64,000 nt of DNA from G965220825 sp965220825 (GTDB lineage: Bacteria; Pseudomonadota; Alphaproteobacteria; UBA828), in the NCBI GenBank assembly GCA_965220825.1, contig OZ244839.1, positions 2,542,001 through 2,606,000 of the forward strand. The letters run 5' to 3'. Shown piece by piece: positions 1 through 7,403 of this stretch; within the stretch, counting starts at the first letter, position 1, and each line of letters opens with the position of its first letter. Both the position numbers and the translations under genes were made by a program. Below the pieces are notes generated by a model. That model was not told the DNA's origin and made no database searches. It saw nothing but the letters and a program-made list of their open reading frames with translations.

Positions 1-755
1 TCCCCCATATTGCCGAAGACCATGGCCTGCACCGTCACCGCCGTTCCCCAGTCCGCGGGGATGTCGTGGAGCTTGCGGTAGGTGACCGCGCGGGCGTTCA
101 TCCACGAGTTCAGAACGGCGCGAACGGCGCCTCGCAGCTGGTCGCGGGGCTCTTGGGGGAAGCTCTCTCCCGCTTCCGCGCTGACCAGGGCCTTGTAATC
201 TTCGATCAGGCCGGCCCAATCGCCGGCCTCCATCTCGGTGTCGAGGCGGTAGCCGCGCTTTTCCTTCGCGCGCTCCAGAAGATCCTCGAACGCGTGGTGC
301 TCGACGCCCAGCACCACGTCGCCATACATGTGGATGAAGCGGCGGTAGCTGTCGAGCGCGAAGCGCCGGTCGCCGGTACGCTGTGCGAGGCCTGCGGCCG
401 TTGCGTCGTTGAGCCCGAGATTCAGCACCGTGTCCATCATGCCGGGCATGGAGGCCCGGGCGCCGGAGCGCACGGAAACCAGAAGGGGCCGCGCCGCCTC
501 GCCGAAACCCGCTTCGGCGATGCGCTCGATATGGGCGATGCCGGCATCCATTTCCGCCTCGAGGCCCTCCGGCAGGGTTTGGTCCGCCTCGTAATAGGCG
601 TTGCAGAGCGCTGTGGTGAGGGTGAAACCCGGCGGAACGGGCAAGCCGAGCCGCGACATTTCCGCGAGGTTGGCACCCTTGCCGCCGAGCAATGCGCGCA
701 TGTCGGCGGCGCCCTCGGCCGCGCCCGCGCCGAACGTGTAGATCCAGTTTCCCAC
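1..755 (-). CDS. ppdK: Pyruvate, phosphate dikinase, N-terminal part (cut by window edge)
   Basis: Interconverts pyruvate and phosphoenolpyruvate with ATP and phosphate in the cytoplasm. About 251 residues are present, the start of the ATP-grasp nucleotide-binding domain; the family is near 880-900 residues, so most of the gene lies left of position 1. The protein opens MGNWIYTFGAGAAEG, followed by the conserved LLGGKGANLAEM, VPPGFTLTT and SVRSGARASMPGMMDTVLN segments. The start is a GTG at 755-753, three bases beyond the glyS stop, with a purine-rich GAGGG stretch inside the glyS end, so it is probably co-transcribed and coupled to glyS. The glyQ-glyS-ppdK order is common in Alphaproteobacteria (family knowledge). 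Identity is secure from the motifs; nothing can be said of the swivelling His domain or the PEP-binding domain, which are off-window. Confidence 0.95.
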   Translation of the reverse strand, partial: MGNWIYTFGAGAAEGAADMRALLGGKGANLAEMSRLGLPVPPGFTLTTALCNAYYEADQTLPEGLEAEMDAGIAHIERIAEAGFGEAARPLLVSVRSGARASMPGMMDTVLNLGLNDATAAGLAQRTGDRRFALDSYRRFIHMYGDVVLGVEHHAFEDLLERAKEKRGYRLDTEMEAGDWAGLIEDYKALVSAEAGESFPQEPRDQLRGAVRAVLNSWMNARAVTYRKLHDIPADWGTAVTVQAMVFGNMG

Positions 756-758
756 CCT

Positions 759-2858
759 TCAGCCCTCGATCTTTGAAAAGTCCGCCACGCGGTCCATGGA
801 ACCGCGAATTTCCGCGAGCAGCAGGAGCCGGTTGCGGCGGAGCGCCGGATCCTCGCAATTGACCGTGACATGGTCGAAGAAGGCGTCCACCGGTTCGCGG
901 AGCGTCGCCATGGCCGTCATGGCCTCGTCAAATTCCTCATTTGCCAGAGCGTCTTCGACCCGTTCGTTGGCCGTGCCGATGCGCTCATGGAGAGCCCGCT
1001 CCTCCGCCTCGCCTTGCTTCAGAAGATCGGGATCGACCTTGCCCTCGTAGCGCGTGTCGTCTTTTTGCTCCTCGATACGAAGAATGTTGGCCGCACGGCG
1101 GTAGGCGGTGAGCAGGTTGGCGCCGTCTTCCGAGGCGAGGAAATATTTCAGCGCATCGAGGCGGTAGTCCAGACGCACCAGATCGTCCTCACCGCTCACG
1201 CCGAACACGGCGTTCACGAAGTCATGGCGCACGCCTTGCTCCCTGTAATGGACCTTGACCCGGTCGGCGAAGAAGGCGAGCAGCGCGGCGCGCGTGGCCT
1301 CGCGCCCCGGTTCCCCGGGCAGCATGTCGCCATAGCCGTCAAGCGCCAAGGTCAGCGCGGTCTCGAGCGAGAGGCGCACCGGATCTGTTGGCGGGCGGCC
1401 GATCCTGGGGTGCGGGCTCGTAATGAGGCGGATCGCGCCGAGAGCGGCGCGGCGCAGCGCGAAGGGGTCCTTGGACCCGGTCGGCCGCTCGTCGATGGCG
1501 AAGAAGCCCGCGAGCGTATCGAGCTTGTCGGCAAGGGCCACGGCGACGCTCACCGGCCCCACCGGGTCGCGCGCATAGTGCTCGCCGATCGCTTCGCAGA
1601 CCGCCTCCGGCTCGCCGTCCTCCCGTGCGTAATAGCGGCCCATGATCCCCTGAAGATCGGGGAACTCCCCCACCATCTCGGTCACGAGATCGGCCTTGCA
1701 GAGCAAGCCCGCCCGTTGGGCGCTCTCGGCGCGGGCGCCCGGAACCTGCTGGCCAAGCAGGCCTGCGAGCTTTGAGATGCGCCTCGCCTTCTCGGCCATG
1801 GAGCCGAGGCGGGCGTGGAATACGACGCCCTCCAGCGCCGGCAGATGGTCTTCCAGCGCCTGCCGCCGGTCCTGCTCCCAGAAGAACCGGGCATCGGCGA
1901 GGCGCGCACGCAGCACCCGCTCATTGCCGGCGACGACGGCGCTTCTGCTGTCGTCGGTCGCGCCATCGGCCACCATGACGAAGTGGGGCGCGGGCTTCCC
2001 ATCGCCGCCACTGACGCTGAAATAGCGCTGATGCGTCGCCATGGCCGAGCGCAGCACTTCTGCGGGGAGGTCCATGAACTGCTTGTCGATGTTGCCCTTC
2101 AGCACCACGGGCCACTCCACGAGGCCCGCATTCTCTTCCACCAACCCGGGGTCCGCATTCGGTATCGGCCCGTCGCTCTCGGCCAGGGCCACCAGGCCGT
2201 CACTGACTGCCTGCGATCGCTCTTCCGGTTCGAGCATGACCTTGGCGGCCTTGAGAGCCGACGCATAGTCGGTGGCGGTATCCACCGTGACCGGACCGGC
2301 GGAGAGGAAGCGGTGGCCCAGGGTGGTGCGCCCGCTCTCCACCCTGCCGAAGCCGAAGGGCACGACCTGGCCGTCCAGCAGGCAGAGGATGGAGCGGATC
2401 GGGCGCACCCAGCGCACGCCGCTCTCGTCCCAGCGCATGGATTTGGGCCAGGAGACCGCGGCCAGAGCCTCCGGCAGCAGATCGGCGAGCAGGTCCGCGG
2501 TGGGTCGCCCCCTCTCCTGCCTGACCGCGAACCAGACCGGGCCCTTCGGCGTCTCCCGCTGCTCGCAGTCTTCCAGCGTGAGGCCGGTGGACTTGAGGAA
2601 GCCCGCGATCGCCTTCGCGGGCGCATCGACGCGCGGGCCCTTGCGCTCCACCGTGATGTCGGGCTGCACCGCCGGCAGGCCATGTACGCGCAGGGCCAGG
2701 CGCCGGGGTGTGGCATAGGGCTTCACCCTCTCGGCGTCGAACGAGAGACGAGCCTCCTCCAGCCGGGAAAGGACCTGCCGCTTCAACTGGTCCGCCCCGC
2801 CCGCCTGCATGCGTGCGGGGATTTCTTCGGAGAACACCTCCAGCAGCAGGTCAGGCAT
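759..2858 (-). CDS. glyS: Glycyl-tRNA synthetase beta subunit
   Basis: Large subunit of the bacterial alpha2beta2 glycyl-tRNA synthetase, which charges tRNA-Gly. The 699 residues match the usual family length of about 690. The start MPDLLLEVFSEEIPARMQ is the signature N-terminus; the middle holds the family segment FDKLDTLAGFFAIDERPTGSKDPFALRR (written here as ADKLDTLAGFF followed by PTGSKDPFALRR), and the end carries the DALRP/anticodon-binding-like helical domain with FFDHVTVNCEDPALRRNRL. The start codon lies inside the end of glyQ (8-base overlap), so the two subunits are translationally coupled, as expected for an obligate complex. ppdK follows within 3 bases. Nothing looks truncated. Confidence 0.98.
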   Translation of the reverse strand: MPDLLLEVFSEEIPARMQAGGADQLKRQVLSRLEEARLSFDAERVKPYATPRRLALRVHGLPAVQPDITVERKGPRVDAPAKAIAGFLKSTGLTLEDCEQRETPKGPVWFAVRQERGRPTADLLADLLPEALAAVSWPKSMRWDESGVRWVRPIRSILCLLDGQVVPFGFGRVESGRTTLGHRFLSAGPVTVDTATDYASALKAAKVMLEPEERSQAVSDGLVALAESDGPIPNADPGLVEENAGLVEWPVVLKGNIDKQFMDLPAEVLRSAMATHQRYFSVSGGDGKPAPHFVMVADGATDDSRSAVVAGNERVLRARLADARFFWEQDRRQALEDHLPALEGVVFHARLGSMAEKARRISKLAGLLGQQVPGARAESAQRAGLLCKADLVTEMVGEFPDLQGIMGRYYAREDGEPEAVCEAIGEHYARDPVGPVSVAVALADKLDTLAGFFAIDERPTGSKDPFALRRAALGAIRLITSPHPRIGRPPTDPVRLSLETALTLALDGYGDMLPGEPGREATRAALLAFFADRVKVHYREQGVRHDFVNAVFGVSGEDDLVRLDYRLDALKYFLASEDGANLLTAYRRAANILRIEEQKDDTRYEGKVDPDLLKQGEAEERALHERIGTANERVEDALANEEFDEAMTAMATLREPVDAFFDHVTVNCEDPALRRNRLLLLAEIRGSMDRVADFSKIEG

Positions 2859-3735
2859 GGCGCGCGCCCGCTCCCGCCAGCCAGGCCTCGCAGCAGGCCC
2901 GCGCCAGTGCGCGCACGCGGCCGATATAGGCAGCGCGTTCCACCACGCTGATCGCGCCGCGTGCGTCCAAAAGATTGAAGAGGTGGCTCGCCTTCATGCA
3001 CTGGTCGTAAGCGGGGAGGGCAAGCGGCCCGTCGCCCGACAGCAGGGCGGTGCACGCGGCCTCCGCATCGTCGAAGTGGCGGCGCAGGCGGTCGACGTCG
3101 GCGTGTTCGAAGTTGAAGGCCGAGAATTCGCGCTCTGCCCGGAGGAACACGTCGCCATAGACCGTGCCGTGGCCGTCCCAATCGAGGTCGTAGACATTGT
3201 CGACCCCCTGGACATACATGGCGAGGCGCTCCAGCCCGTAGGTGAGTTCGACCGGCACCGGGTTGCACTCGATGCCCCCCACCTGCTGGAAGTAGGTGAA
3301 CTGGGTCACCTCCATGCCGTCGCACCAGACCTCCCAGCCGAGGCCCCACGCACCCAGCGTGGGGCTCTCCCAATCGTCCTCGACGAAGCGGATGTCATGG
3401 GCGCGGACGTCGATGCCGAGTGCGGCCAGGCTGCCGAGATAGAGGTCCTGCGCATCCTCCGGCGCGGGCTTCAGAATCACCTGGAACTGGTAGTAGTGCT
3501 GGAGCCGGTTGGGGTTCGCGCCGTAGCGCCCGTCGCCCGGGCGGCGCGAGGGCTGGACGTAGGCTGCGCGCCAGGGCTCGGGTCCGAGGCTCCGCAGCGT
3601 GGTGGCCGGATGGAAGGTGCCGGCGCCCACCTCCAGATCATAGGGCTGGAGGAGGACGCAGCCTCGTTCGGCCCAATAGGTCTGAAGCGCCAGGATGAGG
3701 GATTGGAAGGACCGTTCTGGACGAATCACGCCCAT
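2851..3735 (-). CDS. glyQ: Glycyl-tRNA synthetase alpha subunit
   Basis: Catalytic class II aminoacyl-tRNA synthetase subunit that activates glycine with ATP and partners with GlyS. At 294 residues it has the usual family length. The sequence shows SFQSLILALQTYWAERGC near the N-terminus, then QPYDLEVGAGTFHPATTLRSLG, the PSRRPGDGRYGANPNRLQ segment, and the C-terminal FNLLDARGAISVVERAAYI. The start gives MGVIRPERSFQSL. The gene heads the glyQ-glyS-ppdK operon; about 150 bases separate it from the small membrane protein gene upstream on the same strand. Identification is certain from these segments and from the neighbouring glyS. Confidence 0.98.
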   Translation of the reverse strand: MGVIRPERSFQSLILALQTYWAERGCVLLQPYDLEVGAGTFHPATTLRSLGPEPWRAAYVQPSRRPGDGRYGANPNRLQHYYQFQVILKPAPEDAQDLYLGSLAALGIDVRAHDIRFVEDDWESPTLGAWGLGWEVWCDGMEVTQFTYFQQVGGIECNPVPVELTYGLERLAMYVQGVDNVYDLDWDGHGTVYGDVFLRAEREFSAFNFEHADVDRLRRHFDDAEAACTALLSGDGPLALPAYDQCMKASHLFNLLDARGAISVVERAAYIGRVRALARACCEAWLAGAGARHA

Positions 3736-3883
3736 CGGGACTCGGCATGTCCGGGATGCGGGAGGGGGACCCTAGCGGCGTGTTCGGAGGCGGTCAACGG
3801 TGCACGAAGGGCGTCCGCACCTCGCTCGGGGTATGGAGCCCTTCCTTGGCCCGTCCGGGTGTCGGGCGAACGGCGTACACCCG

Positions 3884-4030
3884 CTAGCGGGTGTCGTCCA
3901 GACGATCGTTGTCGTCGTGCTCCACCGCCTCGACCGCCTTGGCCTTGCGGACTCTGCTGATCGCCTTGAACCCGAACCACACGGCGGCGATCAGAACCAC
4001 CAGAACGACCAGCTTCATCGGGCTGAACAT
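3884..4030 (-). CDS. Small single-span membrane protein (48 aa)
   Basis: A 48-residue ORF starting ATG at 4030 and ending TAG at 3886-3884. Residues about 6-21 (KLVVLVVLIAAVWFGF) form one convincing transmembrane helix, followed by a basic stretch (AISRVRKAKA) and an acidic tail ending HDDNDRLDDTR. The positive-inside pattern suggests the N-terminus outside and the tail in the cytoplasm. A GGGAG purine run sits about 8 bases upstream. It lies on the glyQ strand, about 150 bases upstream. I recognise no named family; similar one-helix proteins near glyQ exist in related bacteria as far as I recall, but that is memory rather than evidence here. Reality is supported by the TM pattern and ribosome site; function is unknown. 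Confidence 0.6.
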   Translation of the reverse strand: MFSPMKLVVLVVLIAAVWFGFKAISRVRKAKAVEAVEHDDNDRLDDTR

Positions 4031-4142
4031 GTTCGATCTCCCGTCGATGGGGCGGCACGGCCGCGCAGCTGCGCCTCGCCATGCTGCCCTTCCAGCCGCA
4101 CTCTGAAGCCCGCGAGCCTCCAGGTCAACCCTTTGTCCTCGT

Positions 4143-5156
4143 TCAGGACGTTTGAGACGCTGGGGTTTCTTCGGCTGTCAGGTTGTCAAGGTATTCGGCC
4201 GGTGTTTGTCCGCCAAGGGCCTGGTTGGGTCTGATGGTATTGAACTCGTCGGCGAAGGCGTCGATCCATCGGTTGAGGCCTTCGAGGTCGTCGGGGAGCT
4301 CCCAGGAGGCGTGGAACTCATAGCGCCATGTGCCGTTGCTGCGTTCGACATGACCGTTGAGTTCAGGGGATCGGGGCGGCAGCTCCCAGAGATCGATGCC
4401 GCGCCTTTGGCATTCGGTTTCGAAGCTTGCCTTGAACTCGGCGCCGCCGTCGATTTGGATGGCCTTGACGGGGAAGGGCATGTCGTCCTGGAGCTTGTCG
4501 AGGAATTGGGCGGCGTTATGGGCCGTTGCGCGTCGCCAGGCCTGTGCGCAGGTCCATTTGGCGATGGGGTCGATTGCAGTGAACTGCTTGATGGTGGGCC
4601 GTCCGTGGCCGGGATTGATGGTCATGGTGTCGATCTGGATGATTTCTCCGGGCCGTGCGGGCTTTCTGCCCTTGGGCAGGCGCCGGGCATGGGGCCGGGT
4701 GCGGCGCAAGGCCCGTGGCGCCTTGCGCCGCAGTGTCGGGACGGGGACGACCTCGCCGCGGTCGATCAAGGTCTTCAGGATGCGCCCAACGGTGCTTTCG
4801 CAGGTCTGGAAGCCGCGCCGGTGCAGTAGAACGGTGATCTTGGCCTTGCCCCACATGGGGTAGTCGGCGCGGATCTCGCGGATGGCGGCGACCAGAGCCC
4901 GCGACCAGTTTGGCTTTCGCAGCCTCCGCGGTCGGCTGGAGTACCGCTCGGAGCGCTTCTTCCAGCGGTAGAGCGTGGCACGGGACACGCCGATGGCTTG
5001 GGCCGCTTCCTCGGCGGTCAGGCCCGCCACCATGGCAGCGCGCCAACGACGCACCGCGTCGCGTCTTTGCTCTGCTTCGCTACGCTGCGCATCGCAAAGA
5101 CGCGACGCGAGCCGGGCGCCTCGTGTAATCTGACGAGGCAGGCCAAGAACCTGCAT
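4143..5156 (-). CDS. IS481-family DDE transposase
   Basis: Transposase of the surrounding element, 337 residues, full length for the family. An N-terminal helix-turn-helix (GLTAEEAAQAIGVSRATLYRWKK) precedes an HTH-like region (DYPMWGKAKITVLL) and an integrase catalytic core. The DDE residues are visible as IIQIDTMT, AIQIDGGAEF and ELNGHVERSNGTWR; the C-terminus has FNTIRPNQALGGQTPAEYL, typical of IS481 and IS3 integrase cores. The frame is uninterrupted. The N-terminal part (about residues 17-34) is encoded by a 15-bp perfect inverted repeat, described separately. Three truncated relatives elsewhere keep only the first codons and parts of the C-terminus. Confidence 0.93.
   Translation of the reverse strand: MQVLGLPRQITRGARLASRLCDAQRSEAEQRRDAVRRWRAAMVAGLTAEEAAQAIGVSRATLYRWKKRSERYSSRPRRLRKPNWSRALVAAIREIRADYPMWGKAKITVLLHRRGFQTCESTVGRILKTLIDRGEVVPVPTLRRKAPRALRRTRPHARRLPKGRKPARPGEIIQIDTMTINPGHGRPTIKQFTAIDPIAKWTCAQAWRRATAHNAAQFLDKLQDDMPFPVKAIQIDGGAEFKASFETECQRRGIDLWELPPRSPELNGHVERSNGTWRYEFHASWELPDDLEGLNRWIDAFADEFNTIRPNQALGGQTPAEYLDNLTAEETPASQTS
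5056..5108. repeat. 15-bp perfect inverted repeat inside the transposase gene
   Basis: GCGTCGCGTCTTTGC at 5056-5070 is exactly inverted as GCAAAGACGCGACGC at 5094-5108, with a 23-base spacer of TCTGCTTCGC and TACGCTGCGC type. The frame stays open and encodes the charged stretch CDAQRSEAEQRRDAV. Such a palindrome in a coding sequence suggests an inserted mini-palindrome or a transcript structure; it is absent from the shorter relatives because they lack this region. Confidence 0.75.
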
Positions 5157-5381
5157 GGGGGTCTCCTCGAGGTTGATGTGTCTACACCAACAGCTTCGGA
5201 GACCCCCAACCCCGTTTCAAGAGACGCGTCTCATACCTGTCTGAACTTGCGCACCCTTCATCCTCTCCGCTCTCCATGTGTTACGGCACGTTGACTCGCA
5301 GACGAAATACCGGAAGCCTTGTCCCTGGAGCCGCCGCGTTCGCACGAGGCGGGGCGGCGCGAGTGCGAGGGAACCAGCGTC

Positions 5382-6512
5382 ATGCCGTCTGTGCCCCCTG
5401 CCCTGGATATCGCCCGCGACATGGTCCGCATGGACACACGCAACCCGCCGGGGCGCGAAGTGGAGTGTGCGCGCTATCTGGGGGAGATGCTGAGTGCCGC
5501 CGGGCTCCGGGTCTCCTATCACGAGTTCGCCCCGGAGCGCACCAGCCTGGTCGCGGTGCTCGAGGGCCGGGGCGAAAAGAAGCCGCTCTGCTTCGGTGGT
5601 CATATCGACGTGGTGCCCCTGGGGGCCAAGGCGTGGTCGGTCGACCCCTTCGGCGCCGAGATCGTGGACGGCAAGCTCTTCGGACGCGGCACCACCGACA
5701 TGAAGTCGGGCGTCGCCTGCTACGTCCATGCCGCGCTTGCGCTCGCCGCCGAGGGGCGGGAGGGCGCGGCGGATATCGTGCTGGCGATCTGTGCCGGCGA
5801 GGAGACCGGCTGCGAAGGCTCCTACCATCTGAGCGAGGTCGGCGCGCTGGGCGAAGCGGGCGCGGTGGTGATCGCCGAGCCCACGTCCAACTACCCGATC
5901 CTGGGCCACAAGGGCGCGCTCTGGCTCAATGTGGAGACCGACGGCGTCACCGCCCACGGCTCCATGCCCGAAAGGGGCGACAATGCGATCTACAAGGCCG
6001 CCCGCTCCGTCGGCAAGCTGGAGGATTTCGACTTCAACGTCATGCCCCACGAACTGCTGGGCCGGTCGACGCTGAACGTGGGCACCATGCAGGGAGGCCT
6101 GAACCTCAATTCGGTCCCGGACCATGCGGAGTTCACCATCGACATTCGCACGCTGCCGGGCCAGGACCACGCGGCACTGCTCTCGGGCCTCGAAGGCTTT
6201 CTCGGCACCGAGAACCGCATCCGCCGGGTGGTGGATGTGGGCGGCGTCCATACGCCCCACACCGACCCCTGGATTCAGGAAATCTACGGCCTCATGGAAG
6301 AGCGCCTGGGCGAGACGATCGAGCCCCGCGGCGCGCCCTATTTCACCGATGCATCGGCACTGACGCCCGCATTCGGGCGTCCGCCGACGATCATCCTCGG
6401 GCCCGGCGAAATGCACATGGCCCATCAGACCGACGAATACTGCCCCGTCGCCCACATCGCGCAGGCGGCGGAGGTCTATGAGACGCTGGCGCGACGCTGG
6501 TGCGGCCTGTAA
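5382..6512 (+). CDS. M20-family amidohydrolase (acetylornithine deacetylase/succinyl-diaminopimelate desuccinylase-like)
   Basis: Cytosolic di-zinc metallopeptidase-fold enzyme that should hydrolyse an N-acyl or N-carbamoyl group from an amino acid. It has 376 residues from the ATG at 5382, chosen because it follows a GCGAGGGA ribosome site and starts directly on the conserved ALDIARDMVRMDTRNPPG; the frame is open further upstream without homology. Metal ligands are visible in GGHIDVVP, RGTTDMKSG, CAGEETG, IAEPTS and the late HMAHQTDEY. The dimerisation domain lies around residues 170-290. It is distinct from dapE at 26.6 kb. With the racemase just downstream it may process racemic N-substituted amino acids, an inference from context; the true substrate cannot be read from the sequence. 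Confidence 0.85.
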   Translation: MPSVPPALDIARDMVRMDTRNPPGREVECARYLGEMLSAAGLRVSYHEFAPERTSLVAVLEGRGEKKPLCFGGHIDVVPLGAKAWSVDPFGAEIVDGKLFGRGTTDMKSGVACYVHAALALAAEGREGAADIVLAICAGEETGCEGSYHLSEVGALGEAGAVVIAEPTSNYPILGHKGALWLNVETDGVTAHGSMPERGDNAIYKAARSVGKLEDFDFNVMPHELLGRSTLNVGTMQGGLNLNSVPDHAEFTIDIRTLPGQDHAALLSGLEGFLGTENRIRRVVDVGGVHTPHTDPWIQEIYGLMEERLGETIEPRGAPYFTDASALTPAFGRPPTIILGPGEMHMAHQTDEYCPVAHIAQAAEVYETLARRWCGL

Positions 6513-6584
6513 CGGCGCGAGGGCCGCGAGGCGGCGGGCGCGCCGGTGCGTCGGAGAACGGCAGGCGACAGGGAGGCGATCGGC

Positions 6585-7343
6585 ATGAAGATCATGATCA
6601 TCAACCCCAATTCGTCCCAGGACATGACGGAGGCGGACGCCGTCGCCGCGCGCTCGGTGGCGCGGGAGGGCACGGAGGTCGTGGCGGTGACGCCCGACTA
6701 CGCGCCGGCGTCCATCGAATCCTTCTACGACGAATATCTCTGCGTACCGGGCATTCTGAACGAGATAGGCAAGGGCGACTCGGCGGGCTTCGACGCCTAC
6801 GTCATCGCCTGCTACGGGGATCCGGGCCTGCACGCGGCCCGCGAGATGACCGACAAGCCGGTGATCGGAATCGCCGAGGCCTCGCTCTATATGGCGTGCC
6901 AACTCGCGGCGCGGGTCGCCATCGTCACCATCATCCCGCGATTCCGCGTTCCGGTGCAGGACATGGTCGCGGGCTACGGCCTCGCACACAAGGTCACGGT
7001 GCGCACCTCGCCCGTCTATGTGCTGGACGTGGAGCGGGACTATGAGGGGTCGCTCGAAAAGCTGCGCCAGGAATGCTACCGCGCCCGCGACGAGGACGAT
7101 GCCGAGGCGATCTGCCTGGGGTGCGCGGGCTTCGCCGAATTCGCCGACGGCCTCGAGGCGGAACTCGGCATCCCCGTGCTCGACGGCGTGGTTTGCGCCA
7201 CCAAGATGGCCGAAAGCATTGTCGAGATCGGCCGCAAGACCAGCAAGCGAAAGACCTACAGGTTCCCCGAGAGGAAGCCTTTCAGCGGCCTGCTTGCGCA
7301 TTTCGGCACGGCACCGGAGGAAGGCAGAGCCGCCGCGGAATAG
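6585..7343 (+). CDS. Asp/Glu/hydantoin racemase-family protein
   Basis: Cofactor-independent racemase fold with two catalytic cysteines. The 252-residue protein opens MKIMIINPNSSQDMT, the hallmark of hydantoin-racemase-like members, and has cysteine motifs ACYGDPGL (about residue 82) and CLGCAGFAEFAD (about residue 185), which should supply the two acid/base thiols. The ATG at 6585 is chosen because the preceding in-frame residues are arginine-rich and unrelated. It lies about 70 bases after the M20 gene and 60 before a solute-binding protein gene on the same strand. The pairing with an M20 hydrolase suggests use of hydantoin- or carbamoyl-derived amino acids. A maleate isomerase or arylmalonate decarboxylase relative is a less likely alternative. 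Confidence 0.82.
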   Translation: MKIMIINPNSSQDMTEADAVAARSVAREGTEVVAVTPDYAPASIESFYDEYLCVPGILNEIGKGDSAGFDAYVIACYGDPGLHAAREMTDKPVIGIAEASLYMACQLAARVAIVTIIPRFRVPVQDMVAGYGLAHKVTVRTSPVYVLDVERDYEGSLEKLRQECYRARDEDDAEAICLGCAGFAEFADGLEAELGIPVLDGVVCATKMAESIVEIGRKTSKRKTYRFPERKPFSGLLAHFGTAPEEGRAAAE

Positions 7344-7403
7344 GGGCGGCCGGTTTCGGGCAACGGGCGGGGCGGAACCCCGCCTCCAAGGGGGGAGACG
7401 GAA

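Larger units (their letters stand above)
4134..5253 (-). mobile_element. Complete IS481-family insertion sequence
   Basis: An element of about 1.12 kb with one transposase gene on the minus strand. Its ends, read inward, are TGTCCTCGTTCAGG at 4134 and (minus strand) TGCGCAAGTTCAGAC at 5253; both run on to a shared TGAGACGC, giving imperfect terminal inverted repeats. The 5-bp flank CCCTT occurs at 4129-4133 and again at 5254-5258, which I read as the target-site duplication. Ends were set by comparing this copy with three shorter relatives in the window. The intact transposase and surviving duplication indicate a fairly recent, possibly active insertion between the glyQ-side genes and the M20 amidohydrolase gene. 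Confidence 0.88.
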
